NCBI GenBank assembly: GCA_900772575.1
Contig: CAAHEN010000131.1
Span: 1-10,311, forward strand
Direction of reading: 5' to 3'
Source of the DNA: Bacteroidaceae bacterium
GTDB lineage: Bacteria > Bacteroidota > Bacteroidia > Bacteroidales > Bacteroidaceae
Length of the DNA: 10,311 nt
Part shown: positions 1-5,692 of the stretch, piece after piece
Position numbering within the stretch: the first letter of the stretch is position 1
How the letters are laid out: each line of letters begins with the position of its first letter
The notes under the pieces: model-generated
The model's input: only the letters and a program-made list of their open reading frames with translations
Told to the model about the DNA's origin: nothing
Databases searched by the model: none
Made by a program: the position numbers and the translations under genes

Positions 1-128
1 ACTACATCTGCTACGTCTGCCACTCGCCGCAGCTCCTCTCGGCCACCGTCTGCGGCCTGACCGTCGTGGCCATCCGCCTGCTCGCCGTCAGGTTCCGGCT
101 CAGCCTGCCGACCATCAAGGGCGACTGA
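1..128 (+). CDS. C-terminal fragment of a UPF0126 / trimeric intracellular cation channel (TRIC)-like membrane protein
   Basis: The window opens inside a reading frame (codons start at position 3) that runs 41 codons to a TGA at 126-128. The visible tail has a hydrophobic stretch (LLSATVCGLTVVAIRLLAV), then basic residues and a short ending with the pattern RFRLSLPTIK. A last transmembrane helix with an R-L-L-A motif followed by an aromatic/basic W/F-x-L-P end is typical of UPF0126 proteins (YadS/YicG, also annotated as TRIC channels or glycine transporters). Those proteins are about 200 residues long with two repeats of three helices; only the last helix and the cytoplasmic tail are present here. 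argF' starts 61 nt downstream on the same strand with no visible terminator or good promoter between, so co-transcription is possible. The family call rests on a short stretch and could change once the rest of the gene is seen. Confidence 0.6.
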   Translation, partial: YICYVCHSPQLLSATVCGLTVVAIRLLAVRFRLSLPTIKGD

Positions 129-189
129 CCCCCATGCCAAGCACCATGACCATCACAGACCGATAACACCAACCAAGAATACAGACACC

Positions 190-1155
190 ATGAGAACATT
201 CCTGCATGCCACCGACATCGGCGACCTCGGCCAAGCACTGGCCGAAGCCCGTGAGATCAAGGCTGACCGTTACAGCTACGAGCGGCTCGGGCACCACAAG
301 ACCGCCTTGCTCATCTTCTTCAACAACAGTCTGCGCACCCGCCTCTCAACGCAGAAAGCCGCCCGCAACCTGGGCCTCGACGTCATCGTCCTCGACGTCA
401 ACCAAGGTGCCTGGAAACTTGAGACCGAGCGCGGCGTCGTCATGGACGGCGACAAGAGCGAGCACCTGCTTGAGGCCATTCCCGTCATGGCCTCATACTG
501 CGACGTCATCGGCGTGCGCACATTCGCCGGTCTGACCGACCGCGAGGCCGACTACACCGAGCGCATCCTCACCCAGTTTATCCGCTACAGCGGCAAGCCG
601 GTCTTCTCCATGGAGAGCGCCACGGCCCACCCGCTCCAAGCCTTTGCCGACCTCATCACCATCGAGGAATACCGCCAGCGCCAGCGCCCGAAGGTAGTGC
701 TGACGTGGGCACCGCACCCCCGCGCCCTGCCGCAAGCCGTGCCCAACAGTTTTGCCGAGTGGATGCGCGCCGCCGACGTGGACTTCGTCATCACCCACCC
801 TGAGGGCTACGAGCTGGATCCGGCCTTCATCGGCGACACCCCCGTGGAGTACGACCAGATGAAAGCCCTCGAAGGGGCCGACTTCGTCTATGCCAAGAAC
901 TGGAGCTGCCCGGGCGTCACCCGCCCCGACGACTATGGCAAGGTGCTCTCGCGCGACATGGGCTGGACGGTCGACGAGGCCCACATGGCCGTCACCAACG
1001 CGGCGCACTTCATGCACTGTCTTCCCGTGCGCCGCAACATGATCGTCTCTGACGCCGTCATCGAGTCGCCCCGCTCACTCGTCATCCCCGAGGCCGCCAA
1101 CCGCGAAATCTCAGCGACCGTCGTTCTCAAGCGCTTGCTCGAAACAGGCGCCTGA
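190..1155 (+). CDS. argF': N-succinylornithine carbamoyltransferase (SOTCase) of arginine biosynthesis
   Basis: This 321-residue cytoplasmic enzyme transfers the carbamoyl group of carbamoyl phosphate to N-succinyl-L-ornithine, giving N-succinylcitrulline in the succinylated arginine pathway of Bacteroidales. The carbamoyl-phosphate loop SLRTR lies at residues 47-51. The NQGAWKLE segment (71-78) is typical of the acetyl-/succinylornithine branch rather than classical ornithine carbamoyltransferase. HPLQAFADL is at 147-155, and the carbamoyltransferase signature HCLP is at 276-279, followed by VRRN. The C-terminus (PEAANREISATVVLKRLL) matches, as I remember it, the Bacteroides fragilis SOTCase nearly residue for residue, and the length fits that family (about 318). 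The start at 190 is chosen because the N-terminus lines up with the family and no Shine-Dalgarno is expected. The specificity loop reads MDGDKSEHLLEAIP with Ser at residue 90, where B. fragilis has Pro and N-acetylornithine enzymes have Glu, so a succinyl substrate is favoured. Confidence 0.93.
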   Translation: MRTFLHATDIGDLGQALAEAREIKADRYSYERLGHHKTALLIFFNNSLRTRLSTQKAARNLGLDVIVLDVNQGAWKLETERGVVMDGDKSEHLLEAIPVMASYCDVIGVRTFAGLTDREADYTERILTQFIRYSGKPVFSMESATAHPLQAFADLITIEEYRQRQRPKVVLTWAPHPRALPQAVPNSFAEWMRAADVDFVITHPEGYELDPAFIGDTPVEYDQMKALEGADFVYAKNWSCPGVTRPDDYGKVLSRDMGWTVDEAHMAVTNAAHFMHCLPVRRNMIVSDAVIESPRSLVIPEAANREISATVVLKRLLETGA

Positions 1156-1193
1156 ACCCCGCAAGACGGCAGTTTCGGCACACTTCAGCACCG

Positions 1194-1228
1194 GGCGTGC
1201 AAGGTTTTTCCGAAAAGCCTTGCACGCC
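1194..1228 (+). promoter_or_regulatory. 16-bp hairpin overlapping the fabI promoter, followed by a tandem repeat (possible argF' terminator or operator)
   Basis: Left arm 1194-1209 and right arm 1213-1228 pair over 16 positions with a single G-U wobble and a 3-nt loop. The end of the right arm belongs to a perfect 9-bp tandem repeat, GCCTTGCAC at 1217-1225 and again at 1226-1234. The element CCTTGCAC thus occurs twice directly and once inverted within about 38 bp. It lies 38 nt after the argF' stop and could terminate argF', but no T-run follows the stem. The -33 element of the fabI promoter lies inside the right arm, so a repressor operator is an alternative. The structure is seen directly; its role is inference. 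Confidence 0.55.
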
Positions 1229-1250
1229 TTGCACAAAAGTCGTAATTTTG
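1219..1250 (+). promoter_or_regulatory. Bacteroidota-type promoter of fabI
   Basis: TAATTTTG at 1243-1250 is a perfect match to the Bacteroidota -7 box TAnnTTTG. CTTG at 1219-1222, 20 nt upstream, matches the -33 box TTTG in three of four bases. Transcription would start near 1257, leaving a leader of roughly 25 nt before the ATG at 1283. The longer in-frame start at 1220 lies upstream of this -7 box and would not be transcribed from it. Confidence 0.65.
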
Positions 1251-1282
1251 TGCCGCAAAACTCACATCAAAATAGAATAGAC

Positions 1283-2140
1283 ATGACTCACAATCTGCTG
1301 AAAGGTAAGCGCGGCATCATCTTCGGTGCGCTCAATGCCGACTCCATCGCTTGGAAGGTGGCGGTCAAGACCGTCGAAGAGGGCGCCACGATCACCCTGA
1401 GCAACACGCCCATGGCGCTCCGCATGGGGCAGCTCGACGAACTGTCCAAGCAACTCAATGCGCCGGTTATCGCCGCCGACGCCACAAGCGTCGAAGACCT
1501 TGACCGCGTCTTCCGCGAGAGCGTGGAGCAGCTGGGGGGTAAGATAGACTTCGTGCTCCACTCCATCGGCATGAGCCCCAATGTGCGCAAGCACCGCACC
1601 TACGACGACTTGGACTATGGCTACTTGCAGAAGACGCTCGACATCTCGGCCATCTCTTTCCACAAGATGCTCCAGGTGGCCAAGAAGCAAGACGCCATCG
1701 CCGAGGGGGGCTCGGTCGTCGCGCTGACCTACGTCGCCTCGCAGCGCACCTTCTTCGGCTACAATGACATGGCCGACGCCAAGAGCATGCTCGAGAGCAT
1801 CGCCCGCTCATTCGGCTATATCTACGGCCGCGAGAAGAATGTCCGCGTCAATACCATCTCACAGTCACCGACACCCACCACAGCGGGCAAGGGCATCAAG
1901 GACATCGACAACATGATGGACTTCGCCAACAAGATGTCGCCGCTCGGCAACGCCTCGGCTGAGGAGTGCGCCGACTACTGCGTCGTCATGTTCTCCGACC
2001 TGACCCGCAAGGTGACGATGCAGAATCTCTTCCACGACGGCGGCTTCTCCAGCATGGGCATGAGCCTCCGCGCCATGAACCAGTACTCCAAGGATCTGGC
2101 ACCTTACGAGGACAAGGACGGTAAGGTCATCTATGGCTGA
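1283..2140 (+). CDS. fabI: Enoyl-[acyl-carrier-protein] reductase (NADH), FabI
   Basis: FabI reduces the trans-2 double bond of enoyl-ACP with NADH, the last step of each fatty-acid elongation cycle in the cytosol; it is the target of triclosan-type inhibitors. The 285-residue protein is a Rossmann-fold short-chain dehydrogenase. The FabI-type nucleotide loop GALNADSIAWKVA lies at 15-27, HSIGMSP at 93-99, and the catalytic pair Y150 and Y160 with K167 gives the Y-x9-Y-x6-K arrangement diagnostic of FabI. The TTAGKGI segment (199-205) corresponds to the flexible substrate-binding loop. It is somewhat longer than E. coli FabI (262), mainly at the C-terminus (FSSMGMSLRAMNQYSKDL and after), as in other Bacteroidota homologues. 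An in-frame ATG at 1220 would add 21 residues, but it precedes the -7 box and does not resemble the family, so 1283 is preferred. The gene has its own promoter and a strong stem-loop after its stop. Confidence 0.95.
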   Translation: MTHNLLKGKRGIIFGALNADSIAWKVAVKTVEEGATITLSNTPMALRMGQLDELSKQLNAPVIAADATSVEDLDRVFRESVEQLGGKIDFVLHSIGMSPNVRKHRTYDDLDYGYLQKTLDISAISFHKMLQVAKKQDAIAEGGSVVALTYVASQRTFFGYNDMADAKSMLESIARSFGYIYGREKNVRVNTISQSPTPTTAGKGIKDIDNMMDFANKMSPLGNASAEECADYCVVMFSDLTRKVTMQNLFHDGGFSSMGMSLRAMNQYSKDLAPYEDKDGKVIYG

Positions 2141-2174
2141 CCGGGCCTGACTCCCGCAAACCAATATGCACCGA

Positions 2175-2207
2175 AAGGCCGCCCGCAGCGCATCTGCGGG
2201 CGGCCTT
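2175..2207 (+). terminator. Terminator hairpin downstream of fabI
   Basis: A perfect 14-bp GC-rich stem (arms 2175-2188 and 2194-2207) with a 5-nt loop begins 34 nt after the fabI stop. The arm begins with AA and ends with TT, but there is no long T-run after it on the plus strand (CCGCATTGATG follows), so termination may depend on stem strength. It lies in the junction between convergent genes and may work in both directions. Confidence 0.75.
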
Positions 2208-2244
2208 CCGCATTGATGGACAGCACACCGACAAGCCCAAACCA

Positions 2245-2290
2245 GCCATTGGGGAAACCACAGAAGAATCTCGCTATAAGCCCCAGTGGC
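2245..2290. repeat. Imperfect inverted repeat in the convergent junction
   Basis: GCCATTGGGG at 2245-2254 and CCCCAGTGGC at 2281-2290 pair over 10 positions with one wobble, separated by 26 nt. It sits between the two stronger stem-loops at 2175-2207 and 2307-2346. Apart from these three structures, the 235 nt between fabI and the outer-membrane gene hold nothing I recognise. With its long loop this may be a chance pairing or part of a larger fold. Confidence 0.3.
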
Positions 2291-2306
2291 CGATAGGGAG
2301 AAATGC

Positions 2307-2346
2307 TCGGGGAGCCAAGACGCTAGACCGCGTCTTGGCTCCCCGA
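2307..2346 (-). terminator. Terminator hairpin of the outer-membrane beta-barrel gene
   Basis: A perfect 17-bp stem (arms 2307-2323 and 2330-2346) with a 6-nt loop begins 29 nt beyond the minus-strand stop codon at 2376-2378. On the minus strand it is followed by GCATTTCTCC, a weak U-containing tail. Its perfect pairing and its place directly behind the gene support a factor-independent terminator, possibly bidirectional. Confidence 0.75.
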
Positions 2347-2375
2347 AACTGTTGGTTACAGAAGAGCGTCCTGTC

Positions 2376-5300
2376 TCAGAACGGGCGTCTGCCCATAGGC
2401 ATGCGCCCACCGGGGCCACCAAGGCCACCGGGGCCACGGCGACGATCGCTCTGGGTGTTGCTATCGCCGCTCTGGCGCGAACCGCTGAAGATATTGAGGC
2501 GGTAGATGAAGTGAACCATACAGTAGGCGTTGATGGCGTTGCTCCAAGAGTCGCTGCGCATCGTGGCCGAGAGTGTACGCGACACGTTGCTCTGCTCGTG
2601 GAGGATGTCGTAGAACTGCAGGCTGATCGTGGCGGCGCGGTTCTTGAGGAACGACTGCGAGAGCTGGGCATTCCAGAGCAGCTCATTCGTGTTCATGGAC
2701 GAGGCCGAGTAGCCGCGGCGTGAGCTCATGCGGATATCGGTCGAGACGCTCATGCCCCAGTCGAAGTTGAAGTTAGCGTTGGCGCCGTAGGAGAAGTTCC
2801 ACGTGTCCATGTTGGCGTTGTCCTGCAAGGTGGCACGGGCGTGCTGGTAATTGAGCGAGCCGTTGAGCCCGACATCGAACATCGACGTGCGGTAGCCGAG
2901 ATTCAGGTTCTCACCCACACCGAGCGTGCGGGTCGTGTTCTTCTGCGAGCTGACGGCATTGAAGATGCGATCGTAGCCTTCGTAGCTGCCGTCGATGAGC
3001 TGCGTGACGTCGCCCAGTTCGGAAGCGTCGCTCATGCGGCTGATATAGCCGACATTGTTGGTGTAGCTCAGGTTGGTGAAGGTCGAGACGGTGTAGCTCT
3101 TGCTGGGGCCAAAGCCCGTGTTGAACATGAAGTCGCCGCGGGCGTTCCAGTCACCGTTGATGTTCTCAGGACGCGTGTAGCGCACACCGGTGGTCTCGTC
3201 GTAGACCATGCGGTTACTGATGGAGTTGCGGGTGTGTGAGAAGTTGAGTCCTCCCATCATGCCCTGCTGGCGGTCGGCGTTGTAGGTATTGTAGAAGGCA
3301 CGGAGCGTGTTGGTCCACGAGGGCTTCAGGCCCGGGTTACCCATCGAGATGTTGAGCGGGTCGGCGTTGTCGATGACAGCGAGCAGGTTGGTCATCGAAG
3401 GCTGCGACGACGAACCGCGGTAGCGTATGTCGAGCTGTGAGGTCTTCGTGAAGCGATAGCGGAAACGCAGTTGCGGTGAGAGATTGAAGACGTGGCGCGT
3501 GATGAGCGTGTCGATGTGCTGTCCGGGACGCACGTAGGAGAGCTTCGTGCGCTCGGGGTTGCCCCCCATTCCGGCGTTGAAGCGGATGGCCTCAGAATTG
3601 TAGCGCACGCCAAGGTTGGCCGTGTGGTCGTCATAGATATAGGTGGCATACTGGCTGTTGTAATCGTCGCGCACGGCGGTCAGTATGTCGTCCTCAGTGG
3701 GCAGTGTGCCGATGGGGTAGAAGTTGTCCGGGTCGGCCCAGTATCCGCCAAGCGAGTCGAGGTTATAACGTGAGCGGCTGCCGTCGGTGTACTTGTGGCT
3801 GTACTCGTAGCGGGCCTCGGCAAACCAGTTATTGCCAAGCGGCTCGGCGTAGCTCAGGCGCAAGTTGTAGTTCCAGTTTTTCGACGGGCTGTCACTGTAC
3901 TGGTTGAGGAAACTGCCGGCCTTGCCCGAGGCGAAATAGCGGATATCGGAGATTGAGAAGGAGTGGCTCTTGCCCTCGCTGTACCCGCCCGATGCGCTGA
4001 GCGAGAGGTTGCGTCCCTTGCCGCCGAAGCGCCGGGTGACATTGAGTGAGCCGTTGACCGAATTGTTCTTGCTGTCACTGAGTGAGAGGCGGCGGTTGCG
4101 ATTGACGGCGATGGCGGCGAGCGACGGGTTGACGGTCTGCGTGAAGAGACTGTCGAGAACCGAGTACATGCCGTCTATCTCAGTGGGGTCACTGTTGAAC
4201 GTACCGGAGAGGCTGCCGCCAGAGCCCTTGCTGTCACTGTGGCTGAAAGAGGGGCGGAAGGTGATGGCCGTCAGCGTGTCGGGGTTCCACTGCACGCGGA
4301 AGGCGCTGTTGACGTTGGTCGACGAGGACGAGTTGACCGAACTGCTGTTGCCAAAGGAGCGTGTCGAGCCGCCAGTGAGGAAGGTCTCTGTCGAACTGAC
4401 GGTGACGGCGTCGGAGCCGGAGTGGCTGTAGCGCACATTGCCGCCCAGTTCGAGGCGGCCGGCCTCACGCTTTTTCTTGCCGTTGTCCCAGCTGAAGTCC
4501 ATACCCGCGCTCTTGGTCGCTGTCAGTCCGCCACCTCCACCGAAGCCGCGCGGACCGCCAAAGCCGCGGTCGTTGACATTGTTGGCCGAACCGTAGACCG
4601 TCACGCGGCTGTTGTCGGTGAAACGCGTGGCGAACAGGCGGCCGCTGTAGCGGTCTTTCGTGCCATAGCCGAGGTCGACGTTGGTCACCCACGACTCGTT
4701 GAGCTGGCGCTTGGTGGAGATGTCGAGCACGGTGGTCTCTTCGCCGTCGTCGATACCCGTTTGCTCCGTGTAGTCACTGGCCTTGTCGTAGGCCTTGATC
4801 TTGCTGACAAGCTCTGTGGGCAGGTTTTTCATGGCTATCTTGGTGTCGCCCTTGAAGAAGTCCTTGCCATTGACAAGAAATTCCTTGACCTCCTTGCCGT
4901 TCCACTTGATGGTGCCGTCGTCGCTCACCTCTACGCCCGGCAACTGCTTGACGAGCGCTTCGAGCGTAGAGCCCTCGGGCACGCGGTAGGCCGAGGCGTT
5001 GAATACCGTGGTGTCTTCCTTCTGCTCCACCTTGGCGGCCGTGGCCGTGACGGTGGCCGTGCCGAGCACCTGGTCTTTCGAGCTCACCTTGATGACGCCG
5101 GTACTGACAGAGTCGGCCTCAGCCGTCAGGGTGACATTCTTGTAGGCGGGGTCGAGCCCGACGCCTGACACTTTGACGATATAGCTGCCGGCCGCCTTGG
5201 CGCGGAGCTTGAACGCGCCGTCGTCGTCCGTCATGCTGCCGACGATGGCAGTGCTGTCGGGGCGCAGGAGGGCAGCCGACACGTAGCCCAAGGCTACCCC

Positions 5301-5417
5301 CGACTTGGCGTCGCGGGCGGTGCCGGCGACGACGTAGCGTTGCGCCACAGCCGTGGAAACCGCGAGCGTCAGGCCGATGGCCATGAGCAGGAACTTCTTG
5401 AGGTAATGCTTCTTCAT
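2376..5417 (-). CDS. Outer-membrane beta-barrel protein with N-terminal carboxypeptidase-regulatory-like and plug domains (TonB-dependent-receptor-like, OMP_b-brl family)
   Basis: The 1013-residue protein starts with a signal peptide (basic MKKHYLKK, hydrophobic core, likely cleavage AVA|Q after residue 25). Residues about 27-115 look like a carboxypeptidase-regulatory-like Ig fold, with the typical GxVxDAxSGxxLxYVS and TDDDGxFxL patterns. Residues about 120-235 look like a plug (VTATA, then LEALVKQLPGVEVSDDG, KEFLVNGKDFF). The rest is a long barrel rich in alternating aromatic and polar residues, as in the outer-membrane beta-barrel family (PF14905-like). Odd points are a Gly-rich insert at 284-297 near the barrel start and a Gly/Pro/Arg tail over roughly the last 23 residues, after the last recognisable strand. 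I see no SusD-like neighbour and no clear TonB box, so a SusC-type glycan importer is unlikely; the substrate is unknown. The gene has its own promoter and terminator and is probably monocistronic. Confidence 0.85.
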   Translation of the reverse strand: MKKHYLKKFLLMAIGLTLAVSTAVAQRYVVAGTARDAKSGVALGYVSAALLRPDSTAIVGSMTDDDGAFKLRAKAAGSYIVKVSGVGLDPAYKNVTLTAEADSVSTGVIKVSSKDQVLGTATVTATAAKVEQKEDTTVFNASAYRVPEGSTLEALVKQLPGVEVSDDGTIKWNGKEVKEFLVNGKDFFKGDTKIAMKNLPTELVSKIKAYDKASDYTEQTGIDDGEETTVLDISTKRQLNESWVTNVDLGYGTKDRYSGRLFATRFTDNSRVTVYGSANNVNDRGFGGPRGFGGGGGLTATKSAGMDFSWDNGKKKREAGRLELGGNVRYSHSGSDAVTVSSTETFLTGGSTRSFGNSSSVNSSSSTNVNSAFRVQWNPDTLTAITFRPSFSHSDSKGSGGSLSGTFNSDPTEIDGMYSVLDSLFTQTVNPSLAAIAVNRNRRLSLSDSKNNSVNGSLNVTRRFGGKGRNLSLSASGGYSEGKSHSFSISDIRYFASGKAGSFLNQYSDSPSKNWNYNLRLSYAEPLGNNWFAEARYEYSHKYTDGSRSRYNLDSLGGYWADPDNFYPIGTLPTEDDILTAVRDDYNSQYATYIYDDHTANLGVRYNSEAIRFNAGMGGNPERTKLSYVRPGQHIDTLITRHVFNLSPQLRFRYRFTKTSQLDIRYRGSSSQPSMTNLLAVIDNADPLNISMGNPGLKPSWTNTLRAFYNTYNADRQQGMMGGLNFSHTRNSISNRMVYDETTGVRYTRPENINGDWNARGDFMFNTGFGPSKSYTVSTFTNLSYTNNVGYISRMSDASELGDVTQLIDGSYEGYDRIFNAVSSQKNTTRTLGVGENLNLGYRTSMFDVGLNGSLNYQHARATLQDNANMDTWNFSYGANANFNFDWGMSVSTDIRMSSRRGYSASSMNTNELLWNAQLSQSFLKNRAATISLQFYDILHEQSNVSRTLSATMRSDSWSNAINAYCMVHFIYRLNIFSGSRQSGDSNTQSDRRRGPGGLGGPGGRMPMGRRPF

Positions 5418-5467
5418 TTGCTTTACAGGGTGTATGAGTTGAAAGACAGTTACGGTTGATTTGTCTG

Positions 5468-5475
5468 CAAAGTTA
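5468..5475 (-). promoter_or_regulatory. Bacteroidota -7 box for the outer-membrane beta-barrel gene
   Basis: Read on the minus strand, TAACTTTG (followed by C) is a perfect match to TAnnTTTG and lies 50 nt upstream of the ATG at 5417. The expected transcript start is near 5461, giving a leader of about 43 nt. No good -33 TTTG is found at 19-21 nt spacing; a TTTG does occur, but only 13 nt upstream. The call therefore rests on the -7 box, its position, and the terminator of the preceding gene. Confidence 0.6.
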
Positions 5476-5606
5476 GCAGGATTTTAGCCAAACTGTCTGC
5501 CCACCTATTCTAAAATAGATGAATCCGAGATTTTTATAGACGGACGAGACATTTCTTCGACGACCGCCTGCCCGGCGGGACGGGCGCACTGGCCAAAGAC
5601 AGGAAA

Positions 5607-5649
5607 GGCGCGGCGCCCACCCTCTTGAAAGGGGTGCGGGCGCCGCGCC
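5607..5649 (-). terminator. Terminator hairpin downstream of the M60 peptidase gene
   Basis: Arms 5607-5622 and 5632-5649 form 12 GC-rich pairs plus 4 inner pairs (ACCC/GGGT) separated by a 2-nt bulge, with a 9-nt loop. It starts 43 nt beyond the peptidase stop codon (5693-5695). On the minus strand it is followed by TTTCCTGTCTTT, a pyrimidine/U-rich tail. This separates the LRR-M60 unit from the next gene. The rest of the 275-nt gap up to 5418 holds only the promoter at 5468-5475. Confidence 0.8.
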
Positions 5650-5692
5650 GATATGCTGGCCGTTCATGGCCGTGTCGCACTCAGGCTTTTCC

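Noticed and set aside
1220..1282. Longer fabI start giving 21 extra N-terminal residues (MHALHKSRNF...)
   Set aside because: The perfect -7 box at 1243-1250 lies inside this extension, the residues do not resemble FabI N-termini, and the ATG at 1283 gives the expected MTHNLLKGKRG beginning.
1865..2686. Minus-strand frame of 273 codons across the fabI end and the convergent junction
   Set aside because: It runs through both strong stem-loops and overlaps fabI and the outer-membrane gene in other frames; the product is Ser/Arg/Ala-rich without any motif.
4537..4563. Short GC-rich repeat (Gly-rich codons) as a possible recombination or phase-variation tract
   Set aside because: The repeats are imperfect at DNA level, encode the Gly-rich insert in frame, and show no inverted sites or recombinase nearby.
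4239..5168. Long plus-strand open frame (309 codons) opposite the outer-membrane protein gene
   Set aside because: It overlaps the well-supported plug and barrel coding sequence; its composition is that of an antisense shadow.
2376..5417. SusC-type glycan importer with a polysaccharide utilisation locus
   Set aside because: No SusD-like lipoprotein, glycan-degrading enzyme, or clear TonB box or SusC signature was seen; the barrel fits the separate OMP_b-brl family better.
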